A stretch of 64,000 nucleotides of DNA, taken from assembly GCA_963576785.1 (NCBI GenBank), contig OY756140.1, positions 2,108,001 to 2,172,000 on the forward strand. Direction: 5' to 3'. Below the pieces are notes generated by a model. It was not told the DNA's origin. It saw nothing but the letters and a program-made list of their open reading frames with translations, and did not search any database. The stretch is from Chlorophyllum brunneum. Its lineage: Eukaryota; Basidiomycota; Agaricomycetes; Agaricales; Agaricaceae. This document shows positions 53,201 through 64,000 of the stretch, in pieces. The translations under genes were made by a program, and so were the position numbers. Numbering within the stretch: position 1 is the stretch's first letter; each line of letters begins with the position of its first letter.

Positions 53201-56200
53201 CGCAGTTACCGCCTAACCTAACCAAGCTGTTCAGACCGTATGTCTTTAGCTTTTTGTCTTGGAAACTCCGCTGACTTGGTTTTCCAGGATGGCCATGGCA
53301 CGTCCAGACAGGGAGCTTATTGCTCAGGTCATGCTGTTCTCTCAGGGTTTCCGTACTGCCGAATCGCTAGCTTCCAAGATTGTTCCTTTCTTCAACCTTT
53401 GTGACGAGCAGCTGTCTCGCCAGCCTCACTACGATTTCGGTCTTCGTGCCCTCAAAGCTGTTCTTGCAAGTGCTGGTATCATCAAACGAGAGAGGTTGCA
53501 GAATACCCAGGCGGACCAGGGAGAGGACGTGGTCGAGATGGAACAGATTATTCTCATTCAGAGCGTCACTGAGACCATTGTGCCGAAGTTGGTCGCTGAC
53601 GATGTGCCATTGTTGACAAGGTATGTTTTCCATGCCACGTGTATCCTCTCGTGTCTCATCTCCCGTTCAGCTTGTTGGCCGATGTATTCCCCGGTGTTGA
53701 TTACGTCCCCGTTGATCTTGGGGCTCTCAAAGAACGAATTCTCAAGGTCTGCGCTGAGCGTCGACTCGTTGCAGGTGAACGCTGGATCGCGAAGATTCTC
53801 CAACTGTATCAAATCCAGAAAATTCAACATGGTCTCATGATGGTCGGACCATCTGGTACAGGAAAGACGAACGCATGGCAGGTTTTACTCGCAGCTCTCG
53901 AACGCCTCGATGGTGTTGAAGGTGTCTCTTATGTTATTGATCCTAAGGCCATGCACAAGGACGCCCTCTATGGCACCTTGGATCAAACTACTCGCGAGTG
54001 GAACGACGGCCTGTTCACTCACATACTGCGAAAGATAGTCGACGATGTTCGTGGAGAGAGTAGTAAACGCCATTGGATCATCTTCGACGGTGATGTCGAT
54101 CCTGAGTGGGTGGAAAACTTGAACAGGTTCGTCGATGTATGTCTTGAAGCTATACTCAAAGACTAACGTTTTTCCTCAGTGTGCTTGACGATAACAAACT
54201 CTTGACACTTCCTAACGGGGAGCGTTTGAACTTGCCACCTAACGTTAGGATCATGTTTGAGGTTGAGCACTTGAAGTATGCCACCTTGGCTACTGTTAGC
54301 CGTTGCGGCATGATCTGGTTCAGTGAGGATGTCGTCGAGCCTTCGATGGTGTATCATCACTACCTTTCGACATTGTCTTCTGTGCCTTTGGATGCCGATG
54401 ATGAAGACTCTGGCGACTTACTCAATCGCAGGACAGAGCCTTCTTCCGACTCGGCCACTTCTGCGAATCTCACAACCCAACAACAAATCGCAGCTATCCT
54501 TTCCCGTTATTTCGAGGAGGGAGACCTGGTCAGCTCTGCCCTCTCTTACGCCGAGTCAATTGAGCATATTATGGATTTCACCATCACTCGTGCTCTTAAT
54601 ACCCTATTTTCTCTTCTCAACAAGACCGTCCGCAACATCATTGAATACAACATCCAACACTCAGACTTTCCTCTCTCTCCCGAGCGCGTCGAGCAATATG
54701 TCACCAAGCGCTTGCTTGTCAACATTATATGGGCCTTCTCTGGAGATGCTAAATTGGATCTTCGCGCGAAATTAGGCGATTTCCTTCGTGGTCAGACTGG
54801 TATCGACCTACCACCTCTTGCCCCAGGAAGTTCTTTAATTGACTACGACGTGCAAGTATATAATGGTGAATGGATATCTTGGCAGTCTCGTGTGCCGGCC
54901 ATTGAGATTGAGGCCCACTCAGTCACTGCTTCCGACGTCGTCGTTCCCACCATGGACACTGTTCGCCACGAAGAAGTTCTTTATTCGTGGTTGTCCGAGC
55001 ACAAACCGCTCATGCTTTGCGGTCCTCCGGGGTCGGGAAAAACCATGACTTTGTTCAGCGCCCTCAGGAAGTTACCAGACATGGAGGTTGTTGGCCTCAA
55101 CTTCTCCAGTGCGACCACTCCCGAATTGATTCTCAAGACTTTCGAACAGTATTGCGAGTACCGGAAAACTCCCAATGGCGTTATCCTTGCACCCATTCAA
55201 ATTGGGAGGTGGCTGGTCTTGTTTTGTGATGAAATTAACTTGCCAGCCACCGACAAATACGGCACTCAGCGCGTTATTTCGTTCATTCGTCAGCTCGTCG
55301 AATCAGGTGGATATTGGCGAGCCAGTGATATGGCTTGGGTCAAACTCGAGCGCATCCAATTTGTTGGCGCTTGCAATCCCCCAACAGATCCTGGCCGTGT
55401 TCCCCTCAGTCATCGATTCCTCCGCCATGCTCCTCTCGTCATGGTTGATTATCCTGGAGAAGTGTCTCTCAAACAGATTTATGGTACTTATAATCGCGCA
55501 CTTCTCAAAGTCGTCCCCAATCTCCGTGCTTACGCCGAGCCTCTTACCGACGCTATGGTCGAATTCTACCTCGCTTCTCAGCAACGCTTCACCACAGATA
55601 TTCAGGCCCACTATGTCTACAGTCCTCGTGAGCTCACCCGTTGGGTTCGTGGTATCTATGAGGCCATCAGACCTCTGGAAATTCTCTCTGTTGAAGGTCT
55701 CGTTCGTGTATGGGCACATGAAGCACTCCGTCTCTTCCAAGATCGCCTGGTTACAGAGGAAGAAAAGAGCTGGACTGATGATAACATAGATGCCGCCGCT
55801 ATGCAAAATTTCCCGACCATCAACAAGGACGAGGCTCTCAGCCGTCCCATCCTGTTCTCCAACTGGACATCTAAGAACTATACCCCCGTCGACCGTGAAG
55901 TCCTACGCGAGTACACTAAGGCTCGCTTACGTGTCTTCTACGAGGAAGAGCTCGATGTTCCTCTTGTATTATTCAATGATGTGTTGGACCATGTTCTCCG
56001 TATTGATCGTGTCTTCCGCCAAGTACAGGGACACCTACTACTCATTGGGGTCAGTGGTAGTGGAAAGGTTTGTCCTGATTCTGCTCAACTTTCGGATAAG
56101 ACGCTGACCCTAGGCATAGACTACACTTTCGAGATTCGTTGCCTGGATGAACGGTCTGAGCATTTTCCAGATCAAAGTTTCCAATAAATATACTGGGGAT

Positions 56201-59200
56201 GATTTCGACGAAGATTTGAGAACCGTCTTGCGACGAGCTGGCTGCAAGGGAGAGAAGATCTGCTTTATCATGGATGAATCTAACGTGCTCGACTCCGGAT
56301 TTTTAGAAAGGATGAATACGCTCTTGGCAAATGCCGAAGTACCCGGCCTCTTCGAAGGAGACGAACACGCGGCATTAATGACTGCATGCAAAGAAGGATC
56401 CCAGCGGGATGGTCTGATGCTAGATTCGCCTGAAGAGTTGTACCGGTGGTTCACACAGCAGGTGGCAAAGAACCTCCATGTGGTGTTTACGATGAACCCT
56501 CCAGAGAATGGCTTAGCATCTAGAGCTGCTACTTCTCCTGCCTTGTTCAATCGTTGCGTGCTGGACTGGTTCGGTGATTGGTCTGACCAAGCATTGCATC
56601 AAGTTGGTTCAGAGTTTACACATACTCTCGACCTCGACCTCCCTTCTTATAACCCGCCTATTCATTTCCCTGTTGCTTACCGGGGGTTGTCGATGCCACC
56701 GCTTCACCGTGCAGCCGTTGTCAATGCGCTGGTCCATGTTCACCAGTCACTCCATCAAATCAACCAGCGTCTTAGTCGCCGCCAGGGCAGGTACAATTAT
56801 GTTACGCCCCGTCACTACCTCGACTTGTGGGTGTAAATTTATCCCATCATCATTCTGAGATACTGACCAGCCCTTCTTGCAGTATCAACCATTACGTCAA
56901 GTTGTACACCGACAAGCGTGACGAACTCGAGGAGCAGCAGAGGCACTTACATGTCGGCTTGGACAAGCTTCGCGACACCGTTACCCAGGTTGAAGATCTT
57001 CGCAAGAGTTTGGCCATCAAGAGATCTCAACTTGAGGCCAAGAACAAAGAAGCGAACGAGAAGCTCCAACGCATGGTTGCTGATCAACAGGAAGCCGAAC
57101 AGAAGAAGGCGGCTTCTATCGAGATCCAAGCAGCCCTCGTGGAACAGGATCGTCACATCGCAGAGCGTCGTGCCGTTGTCATGGCTGATCTTGCTGATGC
57201 AGAACCCGCAGTCGTGGATGCCCAGGCCGCAGTCAGCAACATCAAACGGCAGCATCTTCAGGAAGTCCGGGCTATGGCCAACCCCCCGGAGGCGGTCAAA
57301 GTTGCCATGGAGTCAGTTTGTACAATTCTCGGCCACAAGATTGACAGCTGGCGTACTGTCCAGGGTATCATTCGTCGTGATGACTTTATCCAGCGAATCG
57401 TCAATTTCGACACGAACACCCTGATCAAAGGTCTCAGAGAGACTATGAAGCGAGACTTCCTCAGTCGTCCCACGTACAAATTCGAAACCGTTAACCATGC
57501 TAGCAAAGCTTGTGGTCCTTTGGTCAAGTGGGTTATCGCGCAAGTTCGATTCTCCGAGATTCTTGACAAGGTTGAACCCTTGCGCAACGAGGTACAGTCC
57601 CTCGAAAACCAGGCCGAAACTACCAAAAAGCAGGCTGCGGCCATTATTGAGATGATTGCCGAACTCGAGAAGAAGATCGCAAGATACAAAGATGAATATG
57701 CTCTACTCATCAGCGATGTCCAAGCCATCAAGGGGGAGATGGAGCGCGTTCAAGGCAAGGTGGATAGGAGTATGAAGCTGTTGGAAAGCCTCTCTTCTGA
57801 GAGAAATCGTTGGGAATCTGGAAGTCGCACCTTCGACGTGGAAATGAGTACTATCGTTGGAGATGTTCTGCTTTCTGCGGCTTTTTTGGCTTACGGTGGA
57901 TTCTTCGACCAGCATTACCGCGAGATGATGTGGCAAGAATGGTCAGGCCACCTTGCAGATGCGAACATCAAATTCAAACAAGAGCTCGCGTTTACCGAGT
58001 ACCTTTCAACCGCTGATGACCGTCTCAGCTGGCAGTCCAAGTCGCTGCCATCTGATAACCTTACCACGGAGAACGCCATCATGCTCAACCGCTTCAACCG
58101 CTATCCCCTCATCATTGACCCTACTGGACAGGCAACCACCTTCCTTCTCAATGAGTACAAGGAACGCAAGATCACAGTGACCAGTTTCTTGGATGAAGCC
58201 TTCCTGAAGGTCTTGGAGAGCGCTCTCCGTTTCGGAAATCCCCTGCTTATTCAAGATGTCGAACACCTTGATCCCATCCTCAACGCTGTCCTTAACAAGG
58301 AGATCAGGCGCACTGGTGGTCGCGTCCTCATTCGTCTGGGAAGCCAGGACATCGATTTTTCCCCATCATTCACCATGTTCCTTTCCACCAGGGATCCTTC
58401 TGTCGAGTTCTCCCCTGATATTTGCAGTCGCGTAACATTCGTCAACTTTACCATGACTAGGAGTAGTCTGCAGAGTCAGTCGCTTGATCAAGTCTTGAAA
58501 GTGGAACGCCCCGACACGGAACGCAAGAGGACGGACCTCATGAAGATTCAGGGCGAATTCCGCCTTAGGCTTCGCACTTTAGAGAAGTTACTTTTACAAG
58601 CCCTCAACGAATCTTCAGGCAATATTCTAGACGACGACAAGGTCATAGACACCCTGGAGACTCTGAAACGTGAAGCCGCGGATATTACTCGCAAAGTCGA
58701 AGAGACCGATATCGTCATGAAAGAAGTAGAACAGGTTACTGCCGAGTATCTTCCATTGGCACAAGCCTGCAGCTCTGTCTTCTTTGTGTTGGAACAGCTC
58801 AATATCGTCAATCACTTCTACCAATTCTCTCTCCGTTTCTTCCTCGATATATTCGATTACATCCTCCACCACAATCCCAACCTCAAGAATGTCTCAGACT
58901 ATAACGCACGAAGAGAAATACTCCTTAAAGACCTTTTTCTTATTGTTTATAAGCGGACATCTCGGGCACTACTGTATCGAGATCACGTCATGCTCGCAGT
59001 CCTTCTTGCCCAAGTCAAACTGCGAGGTGTTGAAGAGATCGCAGACGAGCTCGAATTCCTCCTAGAGAGTGGAGATGGCGTGGCAACCACAACCCAGGCA
59101 CCTCACACACCGAATATTTCTGTTCTGTCATCTGATCAGGCCCTACGCCTTGAAATTTTCGCCAGACACTCTATCTTCAAGCCAGTTCAAAACCATGTAG

Positions 59201-61482
59201 CCGATCACGAAAGCGAATGGGCTTCCTTCCTTGAAGCAGAAACACCGGAAAGAAATGTACCTACTCCCTGGGAACCGAGCACCCGTGAGTACGGCAAAGC
59301 CTGAGCGTTTGACTGGCCTCACCTTTCGTTATAGCGGCCGTCGAGGCCATCCGTGCCCTCCTCATCATCAAGTGCTTTAGACCTGATCGACTGCTTCAAG
59401 CTACTACCATGTTCGTCAGGAACGTTTTCGAGACTGACCTTGCCGAAGTTTCTAGCTATGACCTGGGTGCCATCGTTACGGACGAAGTCCTCCCTGCAAC
59501 TCCTGTGTCCCTTGTATCAGTTCCCGGCTATGACGCAAGCTATCGCGTTGAAAACCTTATCAAAAACACTAGTGCTCGCTCTGCCTCTGTTGCCATGGGT
59601 TCTCAAGAAGGCTACACATTGGCAGACCAAGCTATTGCTGCCGCTTCCAGGCAGGGTACTTGGGTCTTGCTCAAAAATGTCCACCTCTCGCCTACCTGGC
59701 TCGGGCAACTGGAGAAGAAGCTTCAAACACTGAACCCTCACCGCAATTTCCGACTCTTCCTCACAATGGAGGCCAATCCATCTATTCCGGTCAACATTTT
59801 ACGCCAGTCCCGTCTCATCATGAACGAACCACCTCCAGGAGTCAAAGCCAATCTACTGGACTCTCTTCGTTCCATCCCTTCATCTAGGCTTTCTCAAGGA
59901 CCTGCCGAGAAAGTCAGGCTCTACTTCCTTCTCGCGTGGTTCCATGCTGTTGTACAAGAACGCCTTCGTTACGTTCCACTTGGATGGAGTAAAACGTATG
60001 ATTTCAACGACTCCGATATGGCTTCTGCATTCACTACCATCGACACGTGGCTTAACATGGCAGCCCGTGGAAAGACCAACGTTGACCCGGTCGCGATTCC
60101 CTGGGATGCCTTGCGCACCCTCATCAAACAATCCGTTTATGGCGGTAGGGTTGACAGCGACTTCGATCAAAAGATTCTCGATGCATTTGTGGATGGCCTC
60201 TTCACCCCTATGGCCTACAACGTTAACTTTGATCTTGTACCCACGCTAGTTGGGCAGCAACAGCTCTTGGGTGTGCCGGATGGAACGAAGATGGAACACT
60301 TCCTTTCCTGGGTACACGCTCTTCCCGATCGTGAACCACCGTCATGGTTAAGTTTACCACCCACTGCAGAGCGCGTCATTGCCATTGCCCAAGGTCTGTC
60401 TCTTTGCATTTGCCCAAAGAAATCATACTTATATTGCCACAGGTAATGAACTACTCGGAAAATTGAGGAAGATGAGAATGCTCGCAGATGATGAAGATGA
60501 AGTCTCGTCTATAACAGCTTCCAAGTCTCAGACTGCCCAACCGGCATGGATGAGGACGCTTCATGAGCGTTGCCAGGAGTGGCTCGACCAACTTCCTTCA
60601 GTACGCCGACACCTTTTGTGGAAAAATTTACCTATACTCACATTCATTCCAGCAATTTGCCACCTTGGCCAAGCAGTCCGCGGACAACCAAGATCCTCTT
60701 TACAGGCTATTCTCACGTGAAGGCTCTGTCGGTGGCAAGCTCCTTGACCAAGTCAGAAAGGACCTTACTGACGTCGTCAAAGTCTGTCGTGGAGAGCTGA
60801 AGCAGACGAATCACTTGCGTACACTGATGAGTTGCCTCACAAAGGGTATGTACACGCGACCCCACAGAACATTAATTCGTACTGATCCAACCTAATAGGC
60901 ACCATTCCCGAACATTGGAGAAGATATAAGGTCTACAGGACGATGGCTGTCTCTGGCTGGATTGTTGATTTCTCTCGGCGCTTGCAACAACTTGATCATA
61001 TCGCGGGTGTAGATAACCTGGGTAACGTCGAGGTCTGGCTCGGGGGACTATTCTTCCCTGAAGCATACATCACTGCCACGCGACAAGCTGTTGCTCACAG
61101 GAAGAAATGGAGTCTTGAGACCCTCCACCTTCGACTTGACCTGGAACGCGTCAACGACCCCGAAGCGTTTATTGTGGATGGTGGGCATGGTTACTTCTAC
61201 CATACGTACAGTACTGACATACCCTTTTCAGGTCTGGCTCTCGAAGGTGCAGCTTGGGTGATCGACAAACTCGTCCTCAACGATGGTGAGGTCGTCAGGC
61301 TCAATGCTTCGCAAATTCGTTGGGTGCAAGTTGATGATTCGGCACGAGACACGCTCGTTAATTTACCAGTTTACCTGAATAGTGATCGGAGTGATGTATT
61401 GTTCACTGTTGATCTGCCCTTCGATCGCAACGCGGGGTCATTGGTGGCGATGAGGGCAGTTTGCTTGACGGCCGGAGGCTAA
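50209..61482 (+). CDS. dhc2: Split cytoplasmic dynein heavy chain, motor part (Dhc2)
   Basis: Eighteen exons join in phase to 10,398 nt, 3,465 aa. Exon 1 is only ATGGAG (50209-50214); exon 2 starts 50268. The protein begins [15 protein letters not shown] and enters heavy-chain sequence ([32 protein letters not shown]) at what in animal DYNC1H1 is roughly residue 1,170, so the N-terminal tail for dimerisation and light/intermediate-chain binding is missing. Present in order: linker ([21 protein letters not shown]), AAA1 ([22 protein letters not shown]), AAA2 ([11 protein letters not shown]), AAA3 ([23 protein letters not shown]), AAA4 ([24 protein letters not shown]), coiled-coil stalk with the microtubule-binding head ([14 protein letters not shown]), AAA5, AAA6 and the C-terminal domain. 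Motor residues look intact. A separate tail gene (dhc1) must exist elsewhere. Confidence 0.96.
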
Positions 61483-61620
61483 ATGGGTTGTTGCTCGCAC
61501 GACCGAGACCATTGCTTAATACCCTCACTAATCTACGACTCAGATACCTTGCCTATTATTCCCGATCTTTATTAGCCAAGCTACGACTGTTACGATGTGG
61601 GAAACTATGTTTTAATAGAT

Positions 61621-62802
61621 TTACAACGTTTCTTCCTCAACGCTGCTACCACGGGCGACTTCAAGCAGCTTCCAGTCTATCTCGATACATTGCCGTTCGA
61701 AGATGGTGCGAGCATCTTGAGCGATGGCCTCGAAGCCATGTGTCGCGAGGGCAAGGATGGTAGGACCTGCACCAGAAAGGCAGATGCCAAGCAAACCTGG
61801 ATGGGTGGCTGGTGTAATTTGAGAGGTAACTTCGGGTAGCCCTGGAATCTGGAATTACTTTGAGTGGTAGACAAACGAACGAAGGGGGTCGATGACATAC
61901 AAGGGTCCTTCTGTAAGGCTGGTGGACGCGGTCTTTCATTGCTTCATAAATGAGATCAGGATCAGGTGGCGTTTGAGCGAGGGCTGTCGTAAGGACAGCC
62001 AGCCTCTGCAAATTGAAAACCTGCAGCCAAATTAATATCTTACAGGAGGGACAGGATAATAACAACTGACCAAATCCTTTCTCGAATATTCAGTCGGTAA
62101 TACGCTTCTTGCTTTTGCCGTACTCAGTTCAAACCGCGGAACGATAGCAATAGCCTTGATACCCTCCGACCAACCAAATTTGACATAATGACCAATTCCA
62201 AACGGGGGCTGGGGTGGGTTCAAACCCCAGTCCTCACCCGCATCAGGAGGATATTCTGGCAAGACCTCACTCAGAGGTACACTCGCTGCCACGGTAGCTG
62301 CCTCGTCGAGTTCTTTCAAATAAGACCCAACGAAACCACCAACCAACGCCGCAGTGACATTATCAGGATGTCGTTCAACCATGAGTGCAAAATCAAGCAA
62401 TCGCTCGGTTGGGAGATTAAGCTTGCCCAAGGCATCACCGAGGAGAACACCAGCGATAACAGCTGCGCCCGAAGATCCCAACCCTCTACCGAATGGAATT
62501 TCATTGTGCACGTGGATGGTGAGATTGGAAGGGAAGCTGCTGATGTTGTGGCATCGGAGGACGTAGAGGGACACACGCGTTGTAAGGTTTTTATAAGCCT
62601 CTAAGGGTACTTCATCTGCGCCTTCGCCAGAGTAGGTGATCTTGGGATGGACGTAGGGCGTGGATTGTTGTGTATTTATTGGGAGGGTTACGGTAAGAGT
62701 AAGGGAGAGGGAGAGGGAGAGACCGACGACGTCGAATCCTGGCCCGATGTTGGCTGATGTCGCTGGGACTTTGATTGTGAATCTGCGGAGGGGAGCCGAC
62801 AT
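61621..62802 (-). CDS. THR1: Homoserine kinase
   Basis: This GHMP kinase phosphorylates homoserine in threonine synthesis. The start MSAPLRRFTIKVPATSANIG is preceded by an A-rich leader. Motifs are GPGFDVVGLSLSLSL, the ATP-binding FGRGLGSSGAAVIAG, ERHPDNVTAALVGGFV, ELSTAKARSVLP, and SGAGPTILALATHG in the third exon. Introns follow KDL and YRRTL. Stop TAA 61623-61621 lies 138 bp from the convergent dhc2 stop. Length about 360 residues, as in yeast Thr1. Confidence 0.95.
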
Positions 62803-63307
62803 TTTTTTTTTCTTTTTTTGTAAATTCTTAATTATATGTATTGTCTGCTTGTTTCCTGGGCCGAGGCGGAGTAGTCTAGCTTGATGATAGATCTCTTGAT
62901 GGGGAAAGATCGATGAGCTGAAAATAGTGAGGGATCGTATGGCAGAAGGAAAGGGATGTCCCTGCACCGTCAAGCCTTCAGGAGTGGCAGACAAGCCCCT
63001 GGAGAATCTGGCTCGCATTTATCTTTTCAAAGATCTTTGTCCTCCGGATCAAACATGTCCGATGATACTCCTGGTGCGGGGGTCAACGTCTAAAGGGCTT
63101 GAATTCATGTTCTACTATACTCAACTAGGTCATCTAAGATATGGTGGTGTGTGACTATAAGGCTCGATTCTTATACACGTCCAGTCGGAAAGGGAAGACC
63201 AAAAAACAACGTTGAGAGAAAGACACAATTAAACTTAATTTAACCCTCCTGGAAGAAGTGGAGGGGGGAAGAAACGACAAAGGAATAAAGATCAAGGGAA
63301 GAAAATG
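62803..63307. promoter_or_regulatory. Upstream of THR1 and 3' flank of the right-edge gene
   Basis: A 0.5-kb interval holding the THR1 promoter and, nearest the ATG, an A-rich leader on the minus strand. No gene seen. Confidence 0.45.
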
Positions 63308-64000
63308 CTATTTGGCAGGTGCCTGCGGCTGCACCTGATACGCCCCGTAATATCCCTGCTGGGGCTGGGACTGGTATCCATTCGCAATAGGTACACCCGT
63401 CGTCGCCCTCATCTGCACAGGTAAAGTTGGGGCAACACTTCCTTGTGGCTGGCCCGTGTATCCAGCCCAAGCTCCTGCGGTAACTCCTGTTCCAGCTTTA
63501 TTCATTGCAGCCGTATTCGCAACAGCGGGTGTTGCCGCCGCTGCACCAGTCGTACTTCCTGCTGGTCTCTGTTGTTGTGCTGGTTGCTGGTAATATGACC
63601 CATAAGCAGCCGCCGTTGCAGGTTGAGGAGTTCCTGGGCCTGTTGATGCTGTCCCTGTCGTGGCTGCAGCTGCAGCTTGTGAATACTGGGCATGTGCGAA
63701 CCAGCTGGAGTATGCCGCGTACGGCTGCTGGCTTGTTGCCCCCGCGCCGTAGGCTTGTTGTCCGTAATATTGTTGTTGTTGTTGCTGCTGCTGCTGTGTT
63801 GTGGATTGCATATAGTTTTGGTAGTAGGGCGTTGCACCTGGTTTGTATGGGGTGTATGTCGTTGCCCCGGTAGTAGTAGCAGTAGCGGCTACAGGTCGAT
63901 AAGCTTGGGCCTGTTGGGCCTGATATGCGTAAGTATACCCGGCATATGGTGTAGTCGTGGGCGCGGCGGCTGATGCCACGGGTGTGATAGAAGTTGGAGC
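63308..64000 (-). CDS. C-terminus of a Gln/Ala/Tyr-rich protein (5' end outside window)
   Basis: The frame is open to the right edge and ends at 63308. The visible 230 residues are low-complexity: TTTPYAGYTYAYQAQQAQAY, a Gln run, repeated Tyr-Gln and Ala-Thr stretches, and an end in YGAYQVQPQAPAK. This prion-like composition is typical of RNA-binding or transcription-associated proteins, but without the folded part I make no functional call. Confidence 0.7.
   Translation of the reverse strand, partial: APTSITPVASAAAPTTTPYAGYTYAYQAQQAQAYRPVAATATTTGATTYTPYKPGATPYYQNYMQSTTQQQQQQQQQYYGQQAYGAGATSQQPYAAYSSWFAHAQYSQAAAAATTGTASTGPGTPQPATAAAYGSYYQQPAQQQRPAGSTTGAAAATPAVANTAAMNKAGTGVTAGAWAGYTGQPQGSVAPTLPVQMRATTGVPIANGYQSQPQQGYYGAYQVQPQAPAK
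63769..63800. repeat. CAA/CAG microsatellite (poly-Gln) in the right-edge gene
   Basis: A run of TTG/CTG units on the plus strand, reading as about ten CAA/CAG codons on the minus strand. Confidence 0.8.

Noticed and set aside
57258..57731. 157-codon minus-strand frame inside dhc2
   Set aside because: Antisense to the conserved dynein stalk; no family similarity.
1..64000. tRNA, rRNA, transposon, CRISPR or phage elements
   Set aside because: I searched by eye for T-arm motifs (GTTCGANTC), terminal inverted repeats, integrase/transposase motifs and regularly spaced repeats, and found none that held up.

Overview
The window is nuclear DNA from a filamentous basidiomycete, most likely an agaricomycete mushroom. 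The evidence is very dense, short spliceosomal introns (about 45-65 nt, GT..AG with CTAAC/CTGAC-like branch sites), short intergenic spaces, many divergent gene pairs, and a cytoplasmic dynein heavy chain encoded as a motor-only gene, an arrangement known from Agaricomycetes. I see no tRNA, rRNA, transposon or CRISPR array. Most genes have to be read across several exons, so single open frames understate the gene content. I joined exons by hand using splice signals, phase and family conservation.

Left part (1-15.9 kb): the C-terminal half of a copper-fist transcription factor (cut by the window edge); a UBE2W-like ubiquitin-conjugating enzyme in at least nine exons; porphobilinogen deaminase (HEM3); a GID1/RanBPM ubiquitin-ligase scaffold head-to-head with the proteasome chaperone UMP1; a FAD-dependent amine-oxidase-like protein; the spliceosomal protein MFAP1 with an added zinc knuckle and RS-like tail; and a BTB protein head-to-head with TRAPP subunit Trs31.

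Middle part (16-40.8 kb): a class 1A-type dihydroorotate dehydrogenase, an HMG-box factor, an S1/P1 nuclease with 5-nt and 7-nt microexons that carry zinc ligands, a conserved uncharacterised acidic protein, a UVRAG/Vps38 PI3-kinase subunit, a Puf4-like RNA-binding protein, ribosomal protein S29, a GCNA-type SprT protease with SUMO-interacting motifs, the mitochondrial fission WD40 adaptor Mdv1, a small membrane protein, and the Hsp90 co-chaperone p23/Sba1 with a GGM tract.

Right part (41-64 kb): two paralogous secreted proteins flanking an intact HAD phosphatase; the import/organelle pair MGR2-PEX10; SmE head-to-head with the split dynein motor gene dhc2 (18 exons, 10,398 coding nt, 3,465 aa by my count); homoserine kinase THR1; and the Q/A/Y-rich C-terminus of a gene leaving the right edge.

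Most genes are housekeeping (haem, pyrimidine and threonine synthesis, splicing, translation, ubiquitin-proteasome, vesicle and organelle traffic). The most striking signals are the split dynein motor gene, the ultra-short exons, and the pair of rearranged secreted paralogues.
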